In this document: piece after piece, positions 11,136-21,759 of the stretch
How the letters are laid out: each line of letters starts with the position of its first letter
Numbering within the stretch: position 1 is the stretch's first letter
Source of the DNA: Siphonodentalium dalli
Lineage: Eukaryota > Mollusca > Scaphopoda > Gadilida > Siphonodentaliidae
Assembly: GCA_032622095.1 (NCBI GenBank)
Contig: CP136069.1
Coordinates: 71,387,319-71,451,318, forward strand
Direction of reading: 5' to 3'
Length of the DNA stretch: 64,000 bases
Notes under the pieces: model-generated
Database searches by the model: none
Told to the model about the DNA's origin: nothing
What the model saw: the letters and a program-made list of their open reading frames with translations, nothing else
Made by a program: the position numbers and the translations under genes

Positions 11136-13020
11136 CTGCAAAAATAGGAATATGTTATAATCAACTTATATGCAGTACGCTCATTGGTAGTTCCCATTCA
11201 GTCAGCTTATTGACGTTGTGGGAATTTCGATGACGTCATATTGATAAGTCATTCAAATACGCACATGGCGACACCATGTTAATCATTAGAATAAATCCAG
11301 ATCCCATTCCAAACTCATTTACGTAGTTATACTATTTGATGCAAAGAATACAAGGTTGGCAGTGTTGTGCCATCAATGGCTTATTTTGTATATAAATATA
11401 GCTTATATCGTAATGATGTAAATCGTACCTCCCCGAATTCATCTGTCGTGAGGTTGCATTGTGGGACGAAACATTTTTTATCATTGGTTTTCCAAACGGA
11501 AAACGGCATTATCGATTTCGAGCTTCAACTCAATCCCAGTAATGACTAATTATTGTGTAACTCATATAAATATATAAATACGTAAATTACGATGATAAGA
11601 ACATCGTAGTCTGGCCTTGACGAGATTGGCGTGAAAATAGATTTTCCAGTTTGATCGGAGTTGACATCTCAATGTGCAATTCCGAAATAATTTAATTGAA
11701 CGGGCATGGCTCATTCGAGCTTCCAAATAATGTATACGATAGGCTGACAAATACACGAATACGTATACCTGCAACAAACGTTCTTTATTTCTACCATATC
11801 AGGAATAGACTAACACGGAACGCTCTCTTCTGTTCCATGCCGTGTAAATGGCTGCTTTGGGGGGGGGGCAAACATCGTATTACAATGCAAGTTGTGTTTT
11901 GCAATACTTCAATGCGTCTTTCTGTGACATATAATGCTCGTAGAAAGGTAGTTCAAGTATTTTTCGATTTATTTCGATATCTAGAAAATTTCAGGTGTAT
12001 TTTGGAGTGCAAACTATAACGACGAATTTATTCGGAAATCTGCCGCGTGTGTATGTTTTACCAAATTATGTAAACATCATTTAGGGGTTCGAAAGAGCCA
12101 TGTCCGTTTAACAGAATCCAAGGCAATCGCTCTGTAAAAACATTGTCAGCAAGGACATATATAAAATTAAATAGATAAATTTGGTTCTTATATTCATTAT
12201 TTGATATTTTCGAATGTTTGCTGTCAAGGTTTGATTAAACTTTGGTATATAATTTGACTTTGATTTATGTCACTATGGCAGTATTGTTTACATGCATAAC
12301 AATGGTTTCAATATGCGAAATCGAGTTATTGTAGAGTTAATAGTAAAGAAAATAAGAACAAAGTCGATATATTTTTGCATGTACTTGTTATTGATAGTTG
12401 TTTGGCATACTATAATTTATGCTCCTTCGCGTGAACCTAATTCGAAGGACTTGAGTCCCTTTAATAACGAGCGTTCTCTGTTTAGTTTCTTCCTGTTTGT
12501 TATGGTCAAAATAGTGAGCTTTCGGCCCACAGACGTGTGGAGCGCTGGATGCGGTTCGTATCACTTACAGGTTAGTTTATTTGAGGGAAATGAAGTTCGT
12601 ATATAAGTAGTTCATAAGTAGTATGCGGCACATTACCAACGCAAGAGGGCATCGATCTAATTTGTGTTCCAATCCAGTTATAACTTCAGTTGCAACTGCA
12701 TTATTGTGCTCAAATCAAGAGAATAATCCAAGATACATAACTCTACAGTATATCCACGGACTGGCGCTCACGAGTTACTCCTCTTGAGTAACACGACTAT
12801 ACACCCCGTTCATATTATTTTGCTGGAGTTATTAAATGTTAGGTCGTTATCTCATAGATTTATCTAATGGCCGTGGTTAATTGTTTAGGGGCTTATTAAT
12901 TGGTTTGTAGCCGATAATTCCCTGTAGGCTGACGAGGTTATGTCAATACATTAGCACAGTTATTTGACCTAGTATCAGACCACAGCTGCAGCTGAACTCG
13001 GGAGCTACACATGATTATAT
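11136..13020. other. intron sequence
   Basis: This is the 3' part of the long intron ahead of the terminal exon. Apart from the shared repeat G near 11.94 kb and a 9-bp G run near 11860, I see no structure. Confidence 0.5.
11935..12012 (+). repeat. repeat G copy 1
   Basis: Shares GCTCGTAGAAAGGTAGTTC, then TTTCGAT, and GTGTATT.TGGAG with 18995-19090. The second copy has a short insertion. Type unknown. Confidence 0.6.
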
Positions 13021-13710
13021 GGATTGGCTGCGGACACACGTACCATAGCAGCGATGGCATAGTAGGTGTGACAATTTATTATGTGGAGTTTGGTGACAAT
13101 TGGTCGTCATAATTAATATGCCATATATATATATAGCAAGCCAAGTCGCCCTCTGCAAATTCGCACAATGAGTCTACCAAGCTCTACCAGCGACGGTCGA
13201 TCTCTCAAGGATGTATCTACCTGAATGTCTTGTCGCTGCTGATCTTTACTCAACACGCATGCAGTGTTATATTTTGCATGCCAACACACAAGTCCACTTT
13301 ATAACTTAATTAATAACCCATTTCTGTCAACAGCCATGATTGTTTTTACCAATGAAACTAATATAAATAGATAAACATGCATGCATTGAGATCATATTTA
13401 AAAAACGTACCACATGCATGATATGTGAGTCAATGAGGAATTGCCACCAGACCACGATCAAACACAATTCTGGACGATCTATCGTGAATTATATATATCG
13501 TAGCGACTACAATTTAGCAAAACGTAATGAGTAGAGATCGTGCAAACCTGGGTTAATTGGTCGAGTCGACTCATTGTGCGGAAACTCAGCGCGCAACATG
13601 ATTAGCTATGGCACAGAAATATCACGACCAATTCTCACCAATCTGCACCATAATAAATTGTCACACCTACTATGCCATCGCTACTGTGGTACGTGTGCCC
13701 ATAGCCAGTG
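13021..13710. mobile_element. foldback element with about 90-bp arms
   Basis: Arms 13021-13110 and 13620-13710 are reverse complements at roughly 80-85 percent by eye (core CGATGGCATAGTAGGTGTGA), separated by about 500 bp of unique sequence. No target duplication or coding region was recognised. Confidence 0.7.
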
Positions 13711-13764
13711 TGAGCACTGCGTTGGGACTTCCGAAGGTTATATGAATTATGAAGGGTCGAGAAA

Positions 13765-14206
13765 TATGGATATCAACACCCCCCCCCCCCCTACATTGAT
13801 CAAAATTTTCAATAGTTGGAAATTTCATGCATGACATAAAATTAGTTTGGACATTTACATCACATATTGGTTGAAATTGTTCTCATTGTTTATTTTTACA
13901 ACCAGCTATTAGTGGGATATTTGTTATATTTTGACCAACAGTAGCAAATTTTTCTACTTTTGGCTGCTACATTTAGGTCTGAAATGGCCATAACTTTGAA
14001 ATTGTCGAACCTAGTAAGGGTGTGTCAGGTTGGTAATTTCAAACAATTTGAACGCTTGATATGCCAGATGGAAATGACCAAACTAGGGGGAGGTTCACAT
14101 GGAATTCGGCCAAACTGGTAGATTGATCTGGTTTAAGGGATGGGCTGCAGTAGGAAATTTCAAAGTGAACGGCCCAACGGTGACTATCCAGCCACGTCTC
14201 TAGAAT
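13765..14206. mobile_element. family K copy with poly-C tract
   Basis: Starts near a run of 12 C, continues with TTTTCAATAGTTGGAAATTTC and GGTCTGAAATGGCCAT, and ends near AGCCACGTCTCTAG. It aligns with 59256-59570 and 18558-18835. The terminal phrase resembles CAGGGGCGTGGC in reverse, as at 34376, suggesting a hAT-like MITE. Confidence 0.6.
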
Positions 14207-14519
14207 TATGATGGGGAACTCAGTGTTTATCACGTCTGATCTCCCCTACTTATAGAACACTTTAGTTAATTGATTTCATATAAAATTATATACCAACGTT
14301 GCTCCACGTCGACAAAATCGTACAATTGTGATAAACAGAAGGCCAAACATGGGATTAGCATCTTAAAATGCTGAATATATGAATACGGAAATAGCAATGC
14401 AACTTAGTCACATTCTTGGCCGACGAAAATGAAAAATGATAGTTCGATGAATTTACCTATTTAGATTGAAATGGAAGTAGATACTGAGTTTCTCCGCCGA
14501 ATTTTAAACAAGAGCATCG

Positions 14520-14720
14520 TTAGGGCGTGGCAAAATACGTCCGTGCTAATTCCAACAAAGGGCCATAACTCTTGTGAAAATTGGAACTTGGCCTGTACTT
14601 TGGGCTATAGTAAACCCAAAATTTCATTCAGTTGAGACTAATCAGACTAACTAATTTTTATCATATGGAAACCAAAAGCAAACGGACCGACGACCAGCCA
14701 AACAAAAAGACACTTGTGTT
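14520..14720. repeat. dispersed GGGCCATAACTC repeat
   Basis: Contains AAAGGGCCATAACTC, then a phrase on absolute signal TTTGGGCTATAGTAAACCC, a layout that recurs at 40436-40700 and 58490-58760. Such boxes are widespread in mollusc genomes; the element type is not clear from this copy. Confidence 0.5.
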
Positions 14721-14773
14721 GTGCGTTCTTTTGTTCTCCGTCAAAAGAACCGGAGAAGTGTTTTTTAAACAAT

Positions 14774-15021
14774 TTAACCCTTTCATGACTGGTGCTTCCT
14801 GATTTTGTTTGCGAAAACCCTGTGCCAATGCTTTCACTTATATACGCGAGTCGCCCATATGCGCCTCACATATATAAGAGGGTGCAATGGCCCAACAATA
14901 TTTACCCTTATCTTGTAAGCCAGTGCAGCTCTATGGGCGACTCGCATACATATGTAAGAGAATGCACTGACACAATATATTTAATGCTGCACCAGCGCAA
15001 CTCCCGTCATGAAAGTGTTAA
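14774..15021 (+). mobile_element. TTAA-flanked palindromic MITE, family B copy 1
   Basis: A 248-bp element bounded by TTAA, with ends CCCTTTCATGACTGG and (reverse) CACTTTCATGACGGG. Inside are palindromic units TATATACGCGAGTCGCCCATATG and TGTAAGAGAATGCACTG related to family A. TTAA target duplication and CCCT-type ends fit the piggyBac superfamily. Confidence 0.8.
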
Positions 15022-15059
15022 ATTCATAGCACCTCACACGTACATCCTCGTGGAAGCGT

Positions 15060-15250
15060 CAGTCCGTCCGTCCGTCCGTTCGCTTTATTTTTCGTTTCCG
15101 GATGATAACTTTAGTAAGTCTAAACTGAATGGAATGAAATTTGGTATGTGGGTTTACTAGCACGAATTACATGTCAAGTTCGCATTCTGGTTCCGCCCGC
15201 CAATTTTCACCAGAGTTACGGCCCTTTTAATTGGTATTTGCACCGGATGA
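15060..15250. repeat. dispersed repeat with GTCC tetramer run
   Basis: (GTCC)n at 15063-15078, then GATGATAACTTTAGTAAGTC and GAAATTTGGTATGTG; the phrase TTTAGTAAGTC recurs at 15252. This is the complement-type of the GACGGACGG tails at 40690 and 59123. Confidence 0.5.
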
Positions 15251-15398
15251 TTACTTTAGTAAGTCTCAACTGAATGCTGAATTTGATTTTGAGCTCTGTC
15301 GTTGCGCATCAAATCAGATGCATAGGTCTTTGATCGTGTCTACACTTTGGACAAACCACTGTCTTGCGTTTCTCTGGCTTTTGTGCGCCGATATCACA

Positions 15399-15815
15399 TT
15401 AAAGGCCCACTTAATTTTCGAATCACCAGATCACATTATATACAACATATTCCATGTTATATACCATTTGAAAGAGGAAGCTCCAAAACTGATCCGGTCG
15501 AATAAACTGGGAATATGTTGTTGTTGTCGAGGTACCAAGGTGTGTCCTGTATTTAATTTTGATCCCGACTGTAGTATATATAAAGTCTATTATACTCAAT
15601 GGAAGGGGAATAACTCTATCTCTTAGTTTGAATTCTGATGCATTCTTGGTTGACAAGGGGGAGTCTTGGAATGAGTCTCTATCACTTGGTGGACAGTCCT
15701 AGGCCACAGCTGCTTCGTAATCTGGTGGAAGATATATTTGTTTGGTTCCTCTTCCAAATGGTATATAATATGGAATAATGTTATCTGGGCATTCGAAAAT
15801 TAAGTGGGCCTTTAA
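15399..15815. mobile_element. TTAA-flanked MITE, family C copy 1
   Basis: A 417-bp element with TTAA at both ends and long inverted termini (AAAGGCCCACTTAATTTTCG extending about 85 bp with gaps). A second copy, in opposite orientation internally, is at 56847-57286. Open frames across it arise from the repeat and are not conserved protein. Confidence 0.85.
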
Positions 15816-15829
15816 ATCGTGAAATTTTG

Positions 15830-16010
15830 AGTTGGGGAACTTCACCTACAGTGAAGTACATTATTAAAGAACAGATACTAACTAAGAAATATAATCCCAG
15901 CGTTATTTTTTCGACTTTATAAGGTTCCCTGTCAAAACATCAAAAAGTTCCAAGGTTGTGTACTGGTGGAATATAATAAGTCAGAGTAGAGATTCGTGGC
16001 ATGATCTATA
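15830..16010 (+). mobile_element. element D copy, single arm
   Basis: Contains TTGAGTTGGGGAACTTCACC, CTTTATAAGGTTCCCTGTCAAA and GGTGGAATAT, matching the two arms of the foldback at 17273-17745. It directly follows family C copy 1. Confidence 0.65.
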
Positions 16011-16874
16011 GCATATATAGAGTTATCATGTCATTGTATTGTGTCTCTCTCCCATTGTATTATTGTAAACACCTCAAAACAAGTAAGTGCTCACATGACA
16101 CATTGTATTGTATCTCAATAATCCTGGGGCTGATTATCGGGAAATCTTGCATTTATGAGCGGTGTATAATGAGATAATGTTGACTCCACTGAGTGCTTGC
16201 AAGTTAGGGTGAGTAACATTGTATGAATTTTTTTTTTTAAAGTCGTAAATCCATACAAAGAACACATTAGTGCTGCGTGTAAACTCATGCTATACAAAAT
16301 TAGCTCTGAATATAACAGCATGTCAAAGCAAAGAGTGAACGTTTTAGACAGAATTTGGAGGCACCAGTCCTCTTACCCATTGCAATGATTGGACACTGGA
16401 CATGCGGCTGGAAATACCCCTTGCAGTAGCAGAGCATTGCAATAAAGTTTAATGCCATTGTCCACTCTTTTGCAGACTGCTCACTCGGCTCATTTGGTCC
16501 CAGGTGCCAGTTTACCAACCATATGCCCAACCATATATCCACTTCAACCGATAATTCTGACATTTGAACTTGACCAGATGTCCAGAATACGGTCCATAAA
16601 TGGACATATGTTAACTCTCAGTGAACCCAGTGATTTTGTGAATTTTTGGAATGTCAACTCTTCACATACAATTGGTGTCCAGTCAATCGTGTAGCCACTC
16701 ACCATATCATTCGTTATAAGATATGTTGGTCACGTGCAGTATACAGGATTGTGTCGATTATCTGCCCAAATTTACACCGCATTCTAATACCACATCTGAA
16801 GATATCCTCGAAAATAGCATGATTGTGTTTATGCAGATCATAACATGAACCTCTGCACCGGCCAACGCCAGTAT

Positions 16875-17272
16875 ATCCCTTTACCCAACAGAAGGGCCCT
16901 GTGCCAATGCATTCTCTTATATATGCGAGTCGACCATAGGTCGCCTCGCATATATAAGAGAATGCATTGGCTTAACACATTAAAAATTATAAAATTGTTA
17001 AAGAATGTAAGAAAAAATGGTAAAAAGTGTTAAAAAAAGATTTTTTTTAGGCCAATGCATTCTCTTATATATGCGAGGCGACATATGGTCGACTCGCATA
17101 TATAAGAGAATGCATTGGCACAGGGCATAACTGTAACTATCACAATGTGGTCAAGGAGCCGGTTCCAATGATATCCATATTTGTATGGTTCTATTGAGAC
17201 AGACCGAAGATATTTTAGGCTGTTGAAGCTTTATTTGGCCGGTTTTGGCCGGTTTGTTGGGTAAAGGGTTAA
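16875..17272 (+). mobile_element. TTAA-type double-hairpin MITE, family A copy 1
   Basis: About 398 bp with ends CCCTTTACCCAACA and TGTTGGGTAAAGGG. The right TTAA is intact (17269-17272); the left has decayed. It holds two self-complementary units of 69 bp each (16903-16971 and 17051-17119), each GCCAATGCATTCTCTTATAT... folding on itself, which are also inverted relative to one another. The right third (GGCCGGTTTTGGCCGG) is unique to one side. Copies 2 and 3 at 38000 and 49879 are nearly identical, so the family has moved recently. Confidence 0.9.
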
Positions 17273-17745
17273 AGAGATCATATTCCACCAGAACAAAACC
17301 TTGGAACTTTTTCAAGTTTTGACAGGGAACCTTATAAAGTCCAAAAAAGAAGGCGGGGAATATATGTTTTACTTATTATCTGTTCCTTAATAGTGTACTT
17401 CACTGTAGGTGAATGTCCCAACTCCAAATTTAATGTTTTTCGGTGACATGTCAGAGCCGATATAGCAAAAACGTTAAATTAATTACCCAGGAAAAAATCC
17501 ATAATTGTAAGCAAAGCCAAATCGCCCACAAATTCACTTAAATCATGAAATTTTGAGTTGGGATCTTCACCTACAGTCAAGTACATTGTTAAGGAACAGA
17601 AAATAACTAAGAAATATATTCCCCGCATTAATTTTTTTCAACTTTATAAGGTTTCCTGTCAAACCTTAAAAAGATCACATGTTTTGTACTGATGGAATGT
17701 GATCTCTACGGGCGTAGATCAGGGTATAGATTCATGGCATGATCT
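17273..17745. mobile_element. element D foldback
   Basis: Arms 17275-17432 and about 17540-17712 are inverted copies of element D around a 105-bp centre. They share CTTCACCTACAGT, TATAAGG and CATATTCCACCAG phrases. It abuts the right end of family A copy 1. Confidence 0.7.
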
Positions 17746-18557
17746 AGTGTAAGTGTTTATGTGTTTATAATCGGAATTCCAATCAACATTTCTAACGATT
17801 TATATATGTTTTTGCATGCTGCAGCCAATGTAAATCGTGTCTGGTCATAAAGCATTCATGAAGTGATTTGCACCATGGTTGTCCGCCCCGTCTGTGTGTA
17901 ATGGCGTTGACAACAGAAACATACCTGCTCTGTGGGAAGAGAATGCGAAGAGAAGAAGAACAGATAATTCACCAAAGCAAAAGTGTTTGTTTTCACAACA
18001 ATCCCAAATGCATCTAAGAGCTAAACATACATTATATTTTACCACTCTCACCTTAAACTGTGCAGCATCTACGTTAGTCCCAGATAAAAAATACGAAGTA
18101 GGAAGAGAATAGCGTTGTACATGCATGCATCCACCCACTGCATTATACGGATTGAAGCAGACGAATAAATTGATTTATAAACATGACGGACTCGTTATGA
18201 ATTACTCATGCAGTCAATGTAAAATGTGGGTTACTTGGTGCAGGATCTTAGGTATTGGCCACTTATAACGAAAAAAGAATCCCTCCATGTTAACAGATGC
18301 TATCTCACATAAAATCGCTTCCGACGTGCAGGCGCCGCAACTATTGGTCATCCGGGTATGGTATTCCACGAGAGGGATTGTAGTCGGTACATGTATAGGT
18401 GGTCATGTTCAAGAACACATGATCTCCAGAGCGATGAATACGTTACCGGGAATATCTTACATACATCACTCATATCACACAGGGCATCAACCTTTCGTTC
18501 ATCTATATATAATACCAGACATATCACAACTTCATTCCAACCAGTAATTAGCGGGGA
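17746..18557. other. no gene seen
   Basis: Intronic. An open frame at 17879-18112 (on both strands) has no recognisable domain and no convincing splice context. Confidence 0.4.
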
Positions 18558-18835
18558 ATATGTTGTTTTTAAACCAAAAGCAGCACAATGTTCTACTATT
18601 TGTCAACATTTTGGTCTGAAATGGACATCAGTTAGAAACTGTCTAACATTATTGGGGGTGTCAGTTTAGAATTTTCAAACAGTTTGAGGTACAGAAGTTG
18701 GAAGTTCCACCGCAACAGGGTGCAAATGGAATTTTGCGAACATTTGAGTTTGGTATGGTTCAATATGGTGTATATATCAAGGTGGACGCCCCCTCCCCCC
18801 AACGGAGACCATCTAACCTCGTCCCTGACAATCCT
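18558..18835. mobile_element. family K copy
   Basis: Contains TTTTGGTCTGAAATGGACATC, GGGGGTGTCAGTTTAGAA and CCCCCTCCCCCCAACGGAGAC, ending CTCGTCCCTGAC. It matches the 62335-62695 copy, including the CAACGGAGACCATCTA phrase. Confidence 0.65.
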
Positions 18836-18994
18836 GTTTATTCTTCAAGCTAACGTGAGATTTCTTTGAGCAACGATAAGTTGATATACACGTGAAGAAT
18901 GTACTATTCGTGATAAAGGTAACCGTAATTTATTTTATATCAAGGTGGTGTCGAAACTTAAGGCCTGTGAACTCTTTGTGTCCTTGCCAACAAC

Positions 18995-19090
18995 TTTAGC
19001 TCGTAGAAAGGTAGTTCGTGTATTTGTCGACCTATTTCGATACCCGGGAAAATTCAAAAGCACATATTATAGGTGTATTGTGGAGCGAAA
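18995..19090 (+). repeat. repeat G copy 2
   Basis: Matches 11935-12012 (GCTCGTAGAAAGGTAGTTC, then CGATAC, then GTGTATTGTGGAG). Confidence 0.6.
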
Positions 19091-19937
19091 ATCGCCATGT
19101 GGCTTTAAGTTACTATATATGTCTGGACAATTTCCTGCAACACTCCCTATTTTGCGTGCGATATCTCACACGTGGCAAATTAATTGTTGGACTCTCAGAA
19201 AAATCAATCAGAACCTATACTGACCACAGAACAGATTATAGCGACTCTGCGTTCGTGGAGATGGGAGTGTCACGGTAGATAGTCCCGTTTGGTAGATTTC
19301 AGTGGGTGAGTAACGTAAATTTCGCATTGAATGTGTCTCCCGGGAAAGGCAGAATACGTTATATACGTCCTCGAATAGCTTTGTTGGGATTGCCTCGCGT
19401 TTAAAGATGCCCTGTCTGATTTGACACTATCAAACCATCATATGTCCGTCTTCTATACCAGAAAATAAATAGATCGGACTCATGAAGCCATTAGTGCACG
19501 GGAGGTTTTCATGACCAGATAATGGCTTTCAACAGAGGGTGTTTAACATGGTTTTATTATTTGTCACTTCAGCAAAATTCCCAATGACCGTCTCATATGA
19601 AGAGCGTCAATGTTTCTGTCGCCCAAAAGCGGTAGACAATAAAGAGCGTTCTCAGTTATGATCTTTTGTACTCGTTTTCAACGTAAGCTGATGGATTCAT
19701 TTGTGTATTCTCGCGATGTTGTGTATTCTCGGGATGTTGTGCCATTCGAATGATGGTGATTGCATGTATTTTTCCTTTTTGTTTTGTGGCTAGTATATAT
19801 AAGTTGAACGTTAACTTTGAACATTTTGACTAACTTGATGTCAAATCGTCATGGCATATTTAAGATTCGTGATCTTCGCGAGTTTAAGTATGTAATGTAC
19901 CCTCCTTAATGTCATGTACATTGTAAATAGAGGATCT
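19091..19937. other. no gene seen
   Basis: Intronic. A 17-bp phrase (GTTGTGTATTCTCG) is duplicated near 19716-19740; nothing else was found. Confidence 0.4.
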
Positions 19938-20037
19938 ACAACTGGTCCCCAGTTTATAGCAAATTTACAAAACTCGTCCAGACCTAATTACTGGACGAGT
20001 TTTGTAAATTGCGTTATAAACTGTGGGACGAGTTGTA
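19938..20037. repeat. 100-bp hairpin
   Basis: Arms of about 45 bp (core TTTACAAAACTCGTCCA and its complement) with an 11-base loop and a few mismatches. Confidence 0.85.
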
Positions 20038-20204
20038 TATATTGTATTTATTACTTGATTCAAAACATCTATATAAACATATTTAAATAAATAAATGGAA
20101 CGTGATTAAAGTAACAGTGGTTTTTATACGGCCTGCGATGACGTTCAATGCGTTGTTTGTCCGCGTAAAGAAATGGTCCCAGATAATAAGACAATTTGAC
20201 GTAT

Positions 20205-20855
20205 TTAAAGGGGTACTGTACACAGAGATAGGCGATTTTTTTATTTACTCCCATTGAAATAACTTTCAAGTTAGATTGTGTTCGTGTTATATAAGTTTCG
20301 TATAAACCTAATTTAGCGAAGAAAATATTGATCTTGGAAACAAAAATATTACGATTTCAAACTACGCGCCATGTTTTTGACCTTCACCGGAGAATACACA
20401 GGTCGTAGGAAGAACCGGAAGTTCATTGTTCACAGCTTCGATTGATGCCTTCAATCTCTTCGATCAAACAATCTCACTCCCTATAAAAATACTTGACGCT
20501 TTATGACTTGTTTCTTTCTCCTTTTTTCCGAATCGGTTATAACGGGCCTTCCTTTTGCAGGTAACATGTTTTGTTTGCAACTCAATAACGTTCGCGAACG
20601 GCCGTCGATAAAAGACACGCAACAGATGCGATTTCAAGAACCGTAACTCGTAATGGCATAATTCTCCATTTTATGACTCCAGCCATAAATGAATTTATAT
20701 TAAATAATTCAATTTTACTTTTATGATAGCCTGTTAATCGGAACGTTTTCAGTAGACATCGTCGACTCATATTAGTTATTTTATCATTTAATATTGATAT
20801 TAGATCGCTATTGTCACCGGGAATTTATTGAAATTGGGGTATAGTACCCCTTTAA
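20205..20855. mobile_element. TTAA-flanked TIR element, family M
   Basis: A 651-bp element bounded by TTAA, with ends AAAGGGGTACTGTAC and, in reverse, AAAGGGGTACTATAC. No transposase frame and only one copy is present here. The TTAA target again suggests piggyBac-type mobilisation. Confidence 0.7.
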
Positions 20856-21230
20856 TGGTGTACATTTATTGTAACAACTTTTCAATCTATATGAATATCA
20901 GTCACCGATTGTTCTTAATTCCTCGCCCGTATTGTACGGAATGTAAACAGACGACAAGCCGGAAGCCAGAGGTCACGTTTGCGCAACAAGAATACATTTG
21001 GATACACCTGGCACCAGTTCCTGTTATACAATGACCGTTGTATATCATTATAATAGAATGGGTTTAATGAATGGAATAAGGGTCGGATCATGTAATAAAC
21101 GCTTGTTTCAAACTTTCAATATCTGCATAATATATGTGCAAATTTAATTGGGGCAAGGGAATATCAAAATATACCTAAATGTTGTCCATATTTTGTTGAA
21201 AACTTATCTGGTGATTTTCTTATATTTAAA

Positions 21231-21440
21231 GACCCTGTGCCAATGCATTATCTTATATATCCGAGTCGACCATATAATAGGTCGCCTCGCATGTATAAGA
21301 GAGTACATGGGCCTAACAGTTTTTGTTTATAATGTTTTTTATAAATTTTTCTTACATTCTTTAACAATTGTTATCATTTTTTATCTCTCGTTTCTTACAT
21401 TCTTTAAAAAAATTTATCATTTTCATCATGTTATACATTT
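21231..21440 (-). mobile_element. family A fragment
   Basis: One hairpin unit (CCCTGTGCCAATGCATTATC with a 69-bp fold) followed by the T-rich centre (TTTCTTACATTCTTTAA, here partly duplicated). Termini are lost, so this is an older, truncated copy. Confidence 0.75.
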
Positions 21441-21565
21441 GAGACGGTTCGTTACTGACGTGTAAAAAAAATATGATTCGCCATATTTTTCCGAGTTTCG
21501 TTGTATACACTGTTGTGCGATGGAAAATATTATTTCTCGTCTTATTGTGCGTATTGCATGCATGT

Positions 21566-21590
21566 ATGTTAATGTGGGGCATAATGCGAC
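21566..21590. repeat. TGGGGCATAATGCGAC motif, outlying copy
   Basis: The motif AATGTGGGGCATAATGCGAC occurs here in reverse orientation relative to the copies at 28549, 28946, 29321 and 29339. The outermost pair (21568 and 29360) are inverted over 21 bp, bracketing 7.8 kb. Confidence 0.6.
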
Positions 21591-21759
21591 ACATAAGCAC
21601 ATTAGACCCCATCATGCCACTAAAAACGATGGAAGGGCACACATTATTAAACTAAAAGTTAGATAAATATTTCCACTATACATATTAATACTCACACTTG
21701 CCTGGGAAGCACCAATTTCTGAACACCGTTACTCCCCGTCGACGTACTAGCCCGGTGGC

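Noticed and set aside
12292-12606. 104-codon hydrophobic frame with ATG
   Set aside because: No recognisable domain, AT-rich composition and no splice context.
15231-15656. Open frames on both strands up to 131 codons
   Set aside because: They cross family C MITE ends and vary between its two copies.
17845-18138. Overlapping frames on both strands, one with NGVDNRNIPALWEENAKRRR
   Set aside because: Looks somewhat protein-like, but there is no domain, no start context and no matching splice sites in phase with the gene.
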